Shown: one piece after another, positions 8,558 through 17,146 of the stretch
Layout of the letters: each line of letters begins with the position of its first letter
How positions within the stretch are numbered: position 1 is the first letter of the stretch
Assembly: GCA_036015235.1 (NCBI GenBank)
Contig: CP107926.1
Span: 2,356,001 to 2,420,000 of the forward strand
DNA from: Streptomyces sp. NBC_00433
Lineage (GTDB): Bacteria; Actinomycetota; Actinomycetes; Streptomycetales; Streptomycetaceae
Direction: 5' to 3'
Length of the DNA stretch: 64,000 bases
Made by a program: the position numbers and the translations under genes
The notes under the pieces: generated by a model
Database searches by the model: none
What the model was told of the DNA's origin: nothing
The model's input: the letters and a program-made list of their open reading frames with translations, nothing else

Positions 8558-9238
8558 TCAGCGGCGGGGGGCAGCCTGCAGCGGCATCCCCGTAGGCGGC
8601 CGGGCTGCGGGGGCGGGAGCCGGGCCGGTCAGCGTCCGGCGGCCGAGGGCGGTCAGGGCGACCGGCTGGCCGGCGTGCAGTGGATGGGCACGGTCGACCT
8701 CGACGAGGCCGGCCTTCTCCAGCCGCTGCAGGGCCGGGATGGGCAGCCTGGTGCCGGAGGCGGTCACCACCGACAGCCGCTGGGTGACCAGGTTCTGGTG
8801 GAGTTTGGCTCCGCGCACCAGGCCCAGCAGGTGGGCGAAGTCCGGCGCGGTCACGTCCGGCAGCTCCCGCTCGTCCCGGGAGCGAGCCGCAGTCTCCAGC
8901 GGCGCCAGCAAGGCGCCCGCCGCAGTCAGGCTCCAATTGCGCTGGACGACGGCATCGGCGAGGTGGCGCATCGCTCTCTCCAGGCGTTTCAGCAGCACGG
9001 CATCGGACGGTGTCTGACCGTCGGTGAGCTGATGCAGGCGCCCGAGGTGATAGGCGACATCGGCCTCTTGGCCGGCCAGGTCCCGGTGTGCTTCCGCCAG
9101 AGCGGCCAGATCCGGCGGGAGCAGTCCGTCGGCGTGGTGGCGCTGCAACTGCCGGCCGGTGTAGCCGGTCAGCGCGTGGATACGGTCGTCCAGCGCGGTG
9201 GGAGCCGGTGAAGTGGGCCTTCCGGGCTGGTTGTTCAG
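8558..9238 (-). CDS. Helical protein with winged-helix C-terminus, CTG start
   Basis: 226 aa. Residues about 15-140 are helical and share the long helix-turn-helix pattern of the genes at 5780-7171 (DVAYHLGRLHQL, LLKRLERAMRHLADAVVQRN). The C-terminal third reads like a winged helix (LPIPALQRLEKAGLVEVD, then VALTALGRRTL), so it may bind DNA. The only start that fits the neighbour is CTG at 9238, overlapping the previous stop as CTGA, the same 4-base junction other genes here make with ATG or GTG. No ATG, GTG or TTG occurs in the first 25 codons. Function unknown. Confidence 0.6.
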   Translation of the reverse strand: MNNQPGRPTSPAPTALDDRIHALTGYTGRQLQRHHADGLLPPDLAALAEAHRDLAGQEADVAYHLGRLHQLTDGQTPSDAVLLKRLERAMRHLADAVVQRNWSLTAAGALLAPLETAARSRDERELPDVTAPDFAHLLGLVRGAKLHQNLVTQRLSVVTASGTRLPIPALQRLEKAGLVEVDRAHPLHAGQPVALTALGRRTLTGPAPAPAARPPTGMPLQAAPRR

Positions 9239-9729
9239 CGGTAGGATCCCGCTTCGGCCGCGAGCAGGGCGCTGAGCCGGTAGGACTTGCGGCGCCGCCC
9301 GTCGGGCAGTGTGGCATCCCGGGTGGTCACCTCGTACGGCGCAAGGAGGTGAGCGAGCCGGGCCTGGGTCAGGTCGGCGAACCGCCACTTGCCGACCGCG
9401 AAACCGGGAGCGTGACGGAGCACGGCGACCAGGTCCTCCGAGGCCATCGCCTCGGGATCGCCCAGTTCCTCGAACGCCACCAGGCACGCCTCCACGATGC
9501 CCACCGGCGCCGAACCGCGCGGCTGGTGCGGGACGCCGGGCCTGCCGGCTTCCCCATCTCCCGGGTGGTCGCCGGAGTCCGGGTCGAGGAGGGCGTTCAG
9601 GAGCTGGGCTGCGAGCGAGAGGGTCCCGCAGCAGCCGGCGGGATCCGGTGCAATGGGGCGTCGCCGGTCGCCGCAGCACCGGGTGGGCGTGAGCAGGTCA
9701 GTGGGAACGGGGTGGTCGGAGCAGGTCAA
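9235..9729 (-). CDS. Protein with DUF3631-like C-terminal segment
   Basis: 164 aa. The C-terminal 75 residues (EDLVAVLRHAPGFA, LTQARLAHLLAPYEV, then DGRRRKSYRLSALL) match the small helical module at the end of DUF3631 proteins, where it follows a helicase-like domain on Streptomyces elements. That helicase part is absent, so this is a stand-alone or trimmed module. ATG at 9729 overlaps the upstream stop (ATGA). The N-terminal 60 residues are low-complexity. The assignment rests on pattern memory. Confidence 0.55.
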   Translation of the reverse strand: MTCSDHPVPTDLLTPTRCCGDRRRPIAPDPAGCCGTLSLAAQLLNALLDPDSGDHPGDGEAGRPGVPHQPRGSAPVGIVEACLVAFEELGDPEAMASEDLVAVLRHAPGFAVGKWRFADLTQARLAHLLAPYEVTTRDATLPDGRRRKSYRLSALLAAEAGSYR

Positions 9730-10169
9730 CGAGTTGAGCCTTTCGCAGGGGTCGGAGCGGAGGGAAGAGGAACCAGGTGCGGGCCGGGGACCTTCGTGGC
9801 CTGGGGTGAACGGGCGCGGGCGGCGTGGGCGAGGGCGCTGAGCGGCTGCCGGTCCAGGCCGAGGCGGGAAGCGACCGCGGTGTAGACGTCGAAGCGGGCC
9901 CGGGGTCGGACCGCCACGACGAACACCTCTCGGGCGTGCTGCTGCGCCACCGGGGCGGGGCGCAGGCGGTAGACCAGGCGCCAGCGCGGATCCAGAGCAA
10001 CGCTGCGGTATCCCGCGAGCGTGCCGACCAGTTCCTCACCCAGGGCTTCGCCGTCCAGAACAGTGGACAGGCATTCCAGCGCGGCGGTGCGGATCTCGGG
10101 CGGCGCGAGCCTCAGGTCGTCCACCACGCGCGGGTCGACGGCCAGGCCGAAGCGGGGCTCGCCGCTCAC
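9726..10169 (-). CDS. RelE/ParE-fold protein
   Basis: 147 aa. Residues about 45-105 fit the compact toxin fold of RelE/ParE proteins: a helix ending in AGYRSVALDPRWRLVYRL, then strands EVFVVAVRPR and a terminal VYTAVASRLG helix. In RelE/ParE the Arg-Tyr-Arg core of these strands is functional. No short antitoxin gene was recognised beside it, so a toxin role is unproven; it may be a fixed paralogue. The start is GTG in a GTGA overlap with the DUF4913 gene; upstream in-frame starts lie inside that gene. The tail is Pro-rich. Confidence 0.55.
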   Translation of the reverse strand: MSGEPRFGLAVDPRVVDDLRLAPPEIRTAALECLSTVLDGEALGEELVGTLAGYRSVALDPRWRLVYRLRPAPVAQQHAREVFVVAVRPRARFDVYTAVASRLGLDRQPLSALAHAARARSPQATKVPGPHLVPLPSAPTPAKGSTR

Positions 10170-10798
10170 CCGCTCGCGCTCGCAGTCGGCTGCTCGTGGC
10201 TGGGGGTGGGCGCGGGGCCGTGGGGGCTGGGCAGGATCCGGTGCGAGGGCCGGTCCAGGCTGGTCATGCAGGCGCTCAGCGGCCCCCCGGGGGCGCGGAT
10301 CGCGGCCATGGTGTGGGTGAGGAAGTCCCGGTGCCACACCGCCGGGCCGCTGAGCCCGGCCTCGGGATCGGTGTGCTGCTGATACGCCATCCACAACGCG
10401 TGCAGCCACCCGACGACGTCCAGGTGCTCGGCCCACTGCCGGCACCACGGCGCTGCCGTGGACACCTCGGCGCCGTAGGTGGGCAGCAGGAAGTCGTGCA
10501 CCCAGTCGGTCAGCGCGTCCAGTTCGGCCTCGAACGCGACGGCGTCCAGTGTGAGGATGAACCGCGGCTCCGGCGCCACGTCGAGCGGCGGCAGGCCCGG
10601 TGTCATGCCCGGGGGAAACCCGGCGTAGGGCATGGCCGAGTCGTCAGGTGCGGCGGAAAGGGAATCCAGCAGCCGGGCCTGCTGCTCGGACTCGGCGATC
10701 AGCAGGCGGACGCTGGCCTCCAGGCCCTCCACCCCCCGGCCGGGAAATCGCAGGGGTTCCATCTCCCCCTCATCGCGGGGATCAACGGAATCGGGCAC
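10166..10798 (-). CDS. DUF4913 family protein
   Basis: 210 aa. The core (FILTLDAVAFEAELDALTDW, then WCRQWAEHLDVVGWLHALW and VWHRDFLTHTMAAI) matches DUF4913, a domain of unknown function found in actinobacterial plasmids and integrative elements: a WC..W.EH stretch, an aromatic helix and a terminal helix. GTG at 10798 is chosen because AAGGAG stands 6 bases before it; TTG six bases upstream is the alternative. It is GTGA-coupled to the RelE-fold gene. Confidence 0.75.
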   Translation of the reverse strand: MPDSVDPRDEGEMEPLRFPGRGVEGLEASVRLLIAESEQQARLLDSLSAAPDDSAMPYAGFPPGMTPGLPPLDVAPEPRFILTLDAVAFEAELDALTDWVHDFLLPTYGAEVSTAAPWCRQWAEHLDVVGWLHALWMAYQQHTDPEAGLSGPAVWHRDFLTHTMAAIRAPGGPLSACMTSLDRPSHRILPSPHGPAPTPSHEQPTASASG

Positions 10799-10921
10799 AG
10801 GCAACTCCTTGCACCGCCGCAGCGGTCAGATGCGAATGGGAAATGGGCATGCGGAAGCGTCGGCTATCGGCTCGGACTGCCCGGGGGCGGGAGGATTACC
10901 CGCCAGCGGGGCACTGGCCGA

Positions 10922-11674
10922 TCAGGCCGCCAGGGTGCAGCCGTCCTGGGTCAGGGTCTGGTTCACGGCCTCGGTGAGCCGGTCGGCGGCGACCTGCGCG
11001 TAGTGCGGGGTCTTCTCCACCAAGATCGCGTCGCGGCCCTCCAGGAGGGCGGCGACGCCGGTCGATCCGGAGCCGGCGCAGAAGTCCAGGACGGTGCCAC
11101 GTTCGGGGGCGATCTTCACCAGTTCCCGCATCACCGAGACGGGCTTCTGCGTGATGTGCTTGCGCGTCTTGCCGCTGGGCTGGGAGGCGCTGTACAGGCC
11201 GGGAAGGTAGATCGCGCGGGAGGTGGGCAGGGGGCCGTTGGAGCCCCACACGATGAACTCGGAGTTCTGCGTGAACCGGCCCTTCTGCGGCCTGGCCTGC
11301 GGCTTGTGCCACACCAGGATGCCGCGCCACAGCCAACCTGCCGCCTGCAGCGCGTCCGTCGTGATCGGCAACTGGCGCCAGTCGGTGAACAGCAGCGCGG
11401 TCCCGCCGACCTTCGTCAGGCGGTGGGCCTCGGTCATGATCTGCGTGAGCCAGAAGCCGTAGGAGCGCTGGTCCATGTTCTCGCCGGTGAAGTCGGCGAG
11501 ACCGTGCTCGGCATCGGCGGAGGTGTACTTCTGCTTCGCGGTACGGGAGGTGCGCTCCTTGGCGGTACGACCGCCACTGTTGTACGGGGGGTCGGTGATG
11601 ACCGCGTCCACGCAGTCGTCGGGAAGGCCGGCGAGCACGCTCAGCGCGTCACCCTGATGGAGGGAAAAGGGCAA
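10922..11674 (-). CDS. DNA adenine-N6/cytosine-N4 methyltransferase
   Basis: 250 aa. Motif IV is DPPYNSGG (residues about 28-35) and motif I is VLDFCAGSGSTG near residue 196, so IV precedes I (beta-class circular order). The DPPY form is typical of N6-adenine enzymes. ITQKPVSVMRELV is the usual motif just before motif I. TTG at 11674 is chosen because GGAG lies 7 bases upstream and the protein then begins LPFSLHQGDAL, the normal start of this family; the longer frame to 12022 covers the divergent control region. No restriction endonuclease is nearby, so it is likely a solitary enzyme protecting or marking the element. Confidence 0.85.
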   Translation of the reverse strand: MPFSLHQGDALSVLAGLPDDCVDAVITDPPYNSGGRTAKERTSRTAKQKYTSADAEHGLADFTGENMDQRSYGFWLTQIMTEAHRLTKVGGTALLFTDWRQLPITTDALQAAGWLWRGILVWHKPQARPQKGRFTQNSEFIVWGSNGPLPTSRAIYLPGLYSASQPSGKTRKHITQKPVSVMRELVKIAPERGTVLDFCAGSGSTGVAALLEGRDAILVEKTPHYAQVAADRLTEAVNQTLTQDGCTLAA

Positions 11675-12024
11675 AAAGGAACTCCGGTGGCAGAAGAAGA
11701 GGGAAGGTGCGGGGTGGGGTTCTCGCCTCGAACATCCGCCGCCTGCGGCAGGTACGAAAGACCGGCCATGCAGCGGGGGCGGGTTCGGGAGATTCCAAAA
11801 CAATAAGCCCCCGGCGTCCGTGGCGATGACTCCTTCACGATATTTCAGATCCAAGACGCGAATTATTTGGTCGACGGCCAATCGCGTCGTACAGTTTTGG
11901 AATTCCCGCCGCCCGATCCCGCCCCGTCCGCCCACCCCGTACGAAGGACCCGCACCCTGACCCACCATCTCGTTCGACCAGTCCGCCGCCCGCTGCACAC
12001 TGACCGGCCCCGGAGCCGCCACGG
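11675..12024. promoter_or_regulatory. Divergent control region
   Basis: 350 bases without a convincing gene between the minus-strand methyltransferase (start 11674) and the plus-strand conjugation operon (start 12025). It is richer in A and T than its surroundings, especially 11790-11905, and holds the inverted repeat listed separately. Promoters for both operons must lie here or just outside. I could not identify clear -10/-35 boxes. An origin of transfer could also sit here, but nothing proves it. Confidence 0.6.
11792..11903. repeat. 10-bp inverted repeat in divergent region
   Basis: ATTCCAAAAC at 11792-11801 and its exact complement GTTTTGGAAT at 11894-11903, 92 bases apart, in unusually AT-rich DNA. 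It could be a paired operator for a regulator acting on both divergent operons, or part of an origin of transfer. Confidence 0.6.
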
Positions 12025-13185
12025 GTGAAGTGGCTGGCGGCCGTCCTCGGCCTGCTCTGCCTGACCCCGCTCCTGATCGCCGGCCTGTCCGCGGTCTCCG
12101 CCGCCGGAGCCGGACCCGCCGCCCTCACCTCCGCCTGCACCACCGGCACCATCGACACCGCCGCCGTCGAAGCGAAGGTCGCCGCCATCCTCGCCGGCAC
12201 CGCGCCCGGCCCGGACTCGCATGTCGACGGCCTGGACCTGCCCGCCGAGCAGATCCCCAACGCCAAGGCCATCGTCGTCACCGGCATCACCCTGCAGGTC
12301 CCGGCCCGCGGGCAGATCATCGCCCTGGCGACCGCGCTCCAGGAATCCCGGTTGCGCAACCTCCCCTCCGGAGACCGCGATTCGATCGGGTTGTTCCAGC
12401 AGCGGCCCTCCCAGGGCTGGGGCACCCCCGCACAACTCCTCGACCCCGTCTACGCCAGCACCCGCTTCTACACCGTGCTGCTCGCGGTGCCCGGCTGGCA
12501 GCAGCTGACCGTCACCCAGGCCGCCCAGGCCGTGCAGAAGAGCGCCCTGCCCGACGCCTACGCGACGTGGGAACCCCTGGCCACCGCCCTGCAGCAGGCA
12601 ATCACCGCCACCCTGCCCGCCGCCGAACAACCCCCCACCACCCCTCCGACCAACCCGGACAGCCCGGCCGATACCACCGGCACGCCTGCTCCGGTCACCG
12701 GTTGCGGACCGGCGGACGACGGATCGCAGTACGGACCGATCCCACCCGGCACCGTCCCGGCCGGATACACCATCCCCGCCGACGCCCCGCCAGCGGTCAG
12801 AACAGCGATCACCTGGGCGATGCACCAGCTCGGCACCCCCTACCAATGGGGCGGAACGTGCCAGAACTCGCACGGCCCGGACCCGATGGGCCGCTGCGAC
12901 TGCTCCAGCCTGGTGCAGCAGGCATACCGCGCAGCCGGCATCACCCTGCCGCGCACCACCTACACCCAGATCAACACCGGCGTCCCCGTCCCGCTCAACA
13001 CCCTCCGCCCCGGTGACCTGCTGTTCACCGAAGGCAGCCCCGACCATCCCGAACACGTCGGCATCTACCTCGGCGCCGGACTCGTGATCGCCGCCCCGCA
13101 CACCGGAGCCGTCGTACGGATCGACCCGATCGCGCAGTGGGACGTCCTGGCCGCGCGCCGCGTCACCGCCCAGCCCGCCGGCTGA
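12025..13185 (+). CDS. NlpC/P60 cell-wall hydrolase of the conjugation operon
   Basis: 386 aa. An N-terminal hydrophobic segment (LAAVLGLLCLTPLLIAGL, residues 3-20) anchors or exports it. Residues about 95-190 resemble a lysozyme-like/transglycosylase helix bundle (IALATALQESRLRNL, DSIGLFQQRPSQGWG), common in these proteins. The C-terminal 120 residues are NlpC/P60: the catalytic Cys is in GRCDCSSLVQ and the His in HVGIYLGAG. It probably opens peptidoglycan for the secretion channel (VirB1/TcpG-like role). GTG at 12025 follows GGAG by 9 bases, and an in-frame TGA at 12001 rules out longer starts. First gene of the operon. Confidence 0.85.
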   Translation: MKWLAAVLGLLCLTPLLIAGLSAVSAAGAGPAALTSACTTGTIDTAAVEAKVAAILAGTAPGPDSHVDGLDLPAEQIPNAKAIVVTGITLQVPARGQIIALATALQESRLRNLPSGDRDSIGLFQQRPSQGWGTPAQLLDPVYASTRFYTVLLAVPGWQQLTVTQAAQAVQKSALPDAYATWEPLATALQQAITATLPAAEQPPTTPPTNPDSPADTTGTPAPVTGCGPADDGSQYGPIPPGTVPAGYTIPADAPPAVRTAITWAMHQLGTPYQWGGTCQNSHGPDPMGRCDCSSLVQQAYRAAGITLPRTTYTQINTGVPVPLNTLRPGDLLFTEGSPDHPEHVGIYLGAGLVIAAPHTGAVVRIDPIAQWDVLAARRVTAQPAG

Positions 13186-13250
13186 CGTCTCCGGCGACCC
13201 CCCGAACTCCGTCCCTGCCCTGTTTTGCGTTCCCATCAAGGAGCTGGCTC

Positions 13251-13571
13251 ATAGCCTCACCCACCCCCTCGTCCTTTCACGCCCAGGTGCTGGCCTACGA
13301 CCCCGGCATCAAGCCCGCCGCCGGCGGCCTGCCCGGCCTGGACGTCCTGCAGAAGATCGTCAGCTCGATCAATCTCTACGGAATCATCGCTGTCGTCGGC
13401 GCGCTCGCCGCCTCCCTGGCCATGTGGGCCTGGGGCCACTTCTCCGGCGGCCACCAGGCCGAGGCCAACGGCAAGAAGGGCACCATCGCCTCCGTCGGCG
13501 CGGCCCTCGGGCTCGGCGCCGCGAACGGCGTGGTGCTGTTCTTCTCGGCCCTGGGGTCGCAGATCAAATGA
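13251..13571 (+). CDS. Small two-helix membrane protein (pilin-like/DUF6112 type), ATA start
   Basis: 106 aa. Two hydrophobic helices (YGIIAVVGALAASLAMWAWG and VGAALGLGAANGVVLFFSAL) around a short basic loop (GHQAEANGKKG) give the VirB2/TrbC-like pilin topology. I recall a DUF6112 family in this position of Streptomyces conjugation clusters; that label is memory. AAGGAG at 13238-13243 stands 7 bases before ATA at 13251. The next in-frame start is a GTG at 13287 with no ribosome site. The stop overlaps the next ATG (ATGA). Confidence 0.7.
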   Translation: MASPTPSSFHAQVLAYDPGIKPAAGGLPGLDVLQKIVSSINLYGIIAVVGALAASLAMWAWGHFSGGHQAEANGKKGTIASVGAALGLGAANGVVLFFSALGSQIK

Positions 13572-14266
13572 CGTCCCGCCGAAGCCCCTTGCCGCACCCG
13601 GCCACGTGGTCGCCGCTCGCCCAGCGCACCGCGATCATCGCCCTGGCCACCGCGCTCCTGCTTGCCCTGGCCGGCACCGCCGCGTGGATCACCAACCGCC
13701 CCAGCGGGAACGACGCAGCGACGGCTTCCACACCGGCACCGGCACCAACTCCCACCGCAACGTTCTCCTCCACCGGGCCCGCACCCTCGGCAACACCGAG
13801 CACCGGATCGGTCGCCAGGCCCCCGCGCGTCACGGATCCGCTGGTCTACGCGAAGGCCGCAGCCACGCTGCTCTGGTCCTACGACACCCGCACCACCAGC
13901 CGTGACCAGCAGCTCGCCGGAATGCGCGCCTGGATGGCCACCGGCACCCCCTACGCGAACTGGCCCGCCATCTCCGGCCAGGAGCCGGATCCGGTGCTGT
14001 GGTCGCGGATGGCGGACAACCAGCAGTACGCCACCGCTGCCGTCGCCGAGTCGCACTTCCCCTCGGCGTTCAAGCAGGCCCTCACTGATGATCCGGCGGC
14101 GCTGACGAAGGCGTACATCTACGCCGTCACCGTCACCGGCACCCAGGCCATCGCCTGGAAGGGCGGCGGCGCCGGAGCCGAATCCCGCGCCGTCACCCTC
14201 GCGATCCAGTGCCGCCCGAGCTCGGACTGCGCACTGGTCGACATCGCCCCCGGCGTCGCACCCTGA
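13568..14266 (+). CDS. Membrane-anchored conjugation-operon protein
   Basis: 232 aa. One N-terminal membrane segment (TAIIALATALLLALAGTAAW, residues about 20-39), a Pro/Ala/Thr-rich linker to residue 85, then an external domain of about 140 residues (ARPPRVTDPLVYAKAAATLL, WSYDTRTTSRDQQL). The layout resembles VirB8/TcpC-like channel proteins, but no sequence motif proves that. ATG at 13568 overlaps the previous stop (ATGA). The protein ends two bases before a clear intergenic gap. Confidence 0.65.
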   Translation: MTSRRSPLPHPATWSPLAQRTAIIALATALLLALAGTAAWITNRPSGNDAATASTPAPAPTPTATFSSTGPAPSATPSTGSVARPPRVTDPLVYAKAAATLLWSYDTRTTSRDQQLAGMRAWMATGTPYANWPAISGQEPDPVLWSRMADNQQYATAAVAESHFPSAFKQALTDDPAALTKAYIYAVTVTGTQAIAWKGGGAGAESRAVTLAIQCRPSSDCALVDIAPGVAP

Positions 14267-14311
14267 CCGGCCGCCGCTTCCCCACAGACCCGACAGAGAG
14301 GTAGCGCCCAC

Positions 14312-15625
14312 GTGGGCTTCTGCTCCATCCCCGTCGCCGGCAAGCTGTGCGACGCCGCCGGGGCGATCAATTTCGTCACCGACCCCGGCAAGGCCATCAC
14401 CGACGGCCTAGGCGCCTGGATCGCCAAGTCCGCGGGTGAGCTGGCCGCCGCGTGTGCCGATCTGGCCGCCGAAGGCGTCGACACCACCACCCGCGTCGAC
14501 CTCAACGCCGGCTGGTTCCGCGAGAACTACCAGATGATCCTGCCGATCGGCCTGGTCATGATGGTCGCGACGTTCTGCGCCCAACTGGTGCGCGCCGCCG
14601 TCAAACGCGACACCCGCGCCCTGTCCCAAGCCGTCGTCGGAACCGCCTCCGGGGTGCTGTTCAGCTTCGCCGCGATCTCCGTCACCACCGTGGCGCTCAC
14701 CGCGACCGACGCCCTGAGTGACGGGCTGTTCGCCGCCGGGCACACCTCCATCCAGGCGGCCGTCCGCCGGATGGTGACTGTCTCCGAGATCGGCGCCATG
14801 TCCGGACTGGGCTGGCTGGTGCCCACCTTCGCCGCGTTCGGCGCCGCCATCGGCGCCGTGCTGTTCTGGTGCGTGATGATGGTCCGCAAGGTCGGCATCC
14901 TGGTCATGGTCACCCTCGCCCCGCTGGCCGCCAGCGGCGGCGGCTGGGAAGCCGCCCGCCGCTGGCGCCGCGGCTGGATCGAAGCCACCGCAACCCTCGT
15001 CTTCTCCAAGTTGCTGATGACGATCATCTTCCTGCTCGGCATCTCCGCCATGGGCCGCACCCAGGCAGCAGACGGCATGGGGGCGCTCGCCGACTGCATG
15101 TCCGGCATCGTGATCCTGCTCCTGGTCCTCCTCTGCCCTTACGCGGTCTTCAAGTTCGTCCACTGGGCGTCCGAAGGCGCCGACGCCGAGACGATCCATC
15201 GCGCCGGCGGCACCGGGGCCATGATGGCCCGCCAGCACACCGAGCGCGCCGCCCGCAAGGCCGCGGCGGCGATGTCCGGCGGAGCAGCAGGCGGCGGTGC
15301 CGCCGCCGGGGCCGGGTCTCCGCAGGGCCCCTCTCAGATCCCCGGACAGGGACCTGACGGCATCGCCCAGATCAACCCCACCGGAGGCAGCGGCGGCCAG
15401 GGCCAGGAATCCGGACCGAGCAGCTCGCCTGCCGCAGCCGGCCTGGCCAAGGCGGTGCAACCGCACCCGACCAGCCCGAGCAACGACACCAGCCGGCAGC
15501 CCGGCGGAGCACTCGCGCCACCGGATGGGGACTGGGCGCGCGCTCCCGGGGCCGTCTCCGGTAGCGGGCCGTCGGTCGCGGACTCCCACGCGGCACCGCC
15601 CCCGCCGTCACCGACCGGAACCTGA
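14312..15625 (+). CDS. VirB6-like polytopic membrane protein (SCO6881 type)
   Basis: 437 aa. Residues 75-290 contain about five hydrophobic helices (MILPIGLVMMVATFCAQLV, GVLFSFAAISVTTVALTA, LVPTFAAFGAAIGAVLFWCV, ILVMVTLAPLAAS, LLMTIIFLLGISA, IVILLLVLLCPYAVF). This is the TrbL/VirB6 pattern of an inner-membrane channel component. The last 150 residues are Gly/Pro/Gln-rich and cytoplasmic. I recall the family name SCO6881. GTG at 14312 follows GAGAGG by 10 bases. It lies between the anchored protein and the SCO6880-type gene. Confidence 0.8.
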   Translation: MGFCSIPVAGKLCDAAGAINFVTDPGKAITDGLGAWIAKSAGELAAACADLAAEGVDTTTRVDLNAGWFRENYQMILPIGLVMMVATFCAQLVRAAVKRDTRALSQAVVGTASGVLFSFAAISVTTVALTATDALSDGLFAAGHTSIQAAVRRMVTVSEIGAMSGLGWLVPTFAAFGAAIGAVLFWCVMMVRKVGILVMVTLAPLAASGGGWEAARRWRRGWIEATATLVFSKLLMTIIFLLGISAMGRTQAADGMGALADCMSGIVILLLVLLCPYAVFKFVHWASEGADAETIHRAGGTGAMMARQHTERAARKAAAAMSGGAAGGGAAAGAGSPQGPSQIPGQGPDGIAQINPTGGSGGQGQESGPSSSPAAAGLAKAVQPHPTSPSNDTSRQPGGALAPPDGDWARAPGAVSGSGPSVADSHAAPPPPSPTGT

Positions 15626-15682
15626 ACCGGGCCCGGCTGACCCGACCACCCAACCGGCCCCTCACAGAAACGGCGTTCGCCC

Positions 15683-17146
15683 TTGCTTGACCAGACCGTG
15701 CCGCTCACGGTGCGCTTCCCCCACCGCCCGCGCCGCGGCATCCTGCTCGGCCTGTCCCTGCCCCAACTCCTGGCCGCCTCCGCCGCCACCGGTCTGCTGA
15801 TGATCATCGTCACGACCGCCGGCGTCCTGGGCGCGGTCGCCCTGCTCCCGCTGTGGGCCGCGGTCGCAGCGGTGGTGTTCGTGCGCAGTGGCGGGCGCAC
15901 CCTGGTCGACTGGGCACCGGTCACCGCCCGTTACCTGTACCGCACATGGTCGGGGCAGCGGCTGTGGCTGGCCCGCCCGGTCTCCCGCCCGCAGGTCAAG
16001 GGCCTGCTGCACCTGCCCGGCACCACCGCGTCGCTCCGCGTCGTCTCCCCGGCCGGGGTGGACGCCGCCGCCCTCCACGACCCGCGCAACCAGACCCTGA
16101 CCGCCGTCGCCCGGGTCAACGCCCGCGCGTTCGCCCTGCTGGATCCGGCCACGCAGAGCGCCAACGTCAGCGCCTGGGGACGGGCGTTGGCCGGTATCGC
16201 CCGCACCGGCCACATCAGGACCGTCCAGGTCCTGGAGAGGACAGTGCCCGACTCCGGTGACGCGCTCGCCCGGCACTGGCAGCAGCACGGACGGCCGGAG
16301 GCCCCGGTCGCGGGGCAGGTGTACGGCGAACTCGTCGCCTCCGCCGGTCCCGCCGCAGCCCCGCACGAGGCGTATCTCGTTGTGGCGCTGGACCTGCGGG
16401 CAGCCCGGCGGCTGGTTTCCCAGGCCGGCGGGGGCCTGCACGGCGGCTTCACCGTCCTGGGTCAGGTCACCGCCAGTGTCAGCGAAGCTGCTCGCAATTC
16501 CGGTCTGACGGTGACCGGTTGGCTGTCGGTCCGGGAGATCGCCGCGGTCATCCGCACCGCCTATGACCCCGCAGCGCTCTCCCGTCTCCAGCAGTGGTCG
16601 CCGGCCGGGCACGCCGAAGCCGACCCGGCCGCCGCCGGCCCGGTGATCCAGGTCGAAGAGGCTGACCGGCTGATCACCGACACCGCGCAGCACGCCACCT
16701 ACTGGGTGGAGAACTGGCCGAGGACCGAGACCCATCCCGGGTTTTTGCACCAGTTGCTGTTCACCTCCGGTGCCCGCCGGGCCTTCTCCCTCATCTACGC
16801 ACCGCAGGGGCTCGAGTCTGCGCTGCGCGATGTCCAGCGCCGCAAGGCGACGATCATCGCGGACGCCGCTGAGCGGCAGCGCAAGGGCCAGGTCGACTCC
16901 GAGGCGGACAGCATCGAGTACGCCGACACCAAGCAGCGCGAGCGCGAGCTGATCGCCGGCCACGCCGACGTTGCCCTGACCGGCCTGCTGACCCTGTCCG
17001 CCGACACCCGCCAGGCCCTGGACGCCGCGTGTGCCGCCGTGGAAACCGCTGCGGCAGGCAGCCAGATCGACCTGAGACGCCTGGCCTACCAGCAGGCAGA
17101 GGCGTTCACCCTCGCCGCTCTTCCCCTCGCCCGGGCCGCCCTGTGA
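15683..17146 (+). CDS. SCO6880-type conjugation protein (PrgI/VirB3-VirB4 N-domain-like)
   Basis: 487 aa. Two adjacent hydrophobic helices near residues 25-70 (LLAASAATGLLMIIVTTAGV, LGAVALLPLWAAVAAVVFV) resemble PrgI/VirB3. The large soluble part (residues 90-470) resembles the N-terminal non-ATPase half of VirB4: a CNTF-like region and a long basic helical segment (ALRDVQRRKATIIADAAERQ). No Walker motif is present, and the ATPase is a separate gene at 18303, so VirB4 appears split over two genes here. TTG at 15683 has only a weak ribosome site. The stop overlaps the next GTG (GTGA). Confidence 0.78.
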   Translation: MLDQTVPLTVRFPHRPRRGILLGLSLPQLLAASAATGLLMIIVTTAGVLGAVALLPLWAAVAAVVFVRSGGRTLVDWAPVTARYLYRTWSGQRLWLARPVSRPQVKGLLHLPGTTASLRVVSPAGVDAAALHDPRNQTLTAVARVNARAFALLDPATQSANVSAWGRALAGIARTGHIRTVQVLERTVPDSGDALARHWQQHGRPEAPVAGQVYGELVASAGPAAAPHEAYLVVALDLRAARRLVSQAGGGLHGGFTVLGQVTASVSEAARNSGLTVTGWLSVREIAAVIRTAYDPAALSRLQQWSPAGHAEADPAAAGPVIQVEEADRLITDTAQHATYWVENWPRTETHPGFLHQLLFTSGARRAFSLIYAPQGLESALRDVQRRKATIIADAAERQRKGQVDSEADSIEYADTKQRERELIAGHADVALTGLLTLSADTRQALDAACAAVETAAAGSQIDLRRLAYQQAEAFTLAALPLARAAL

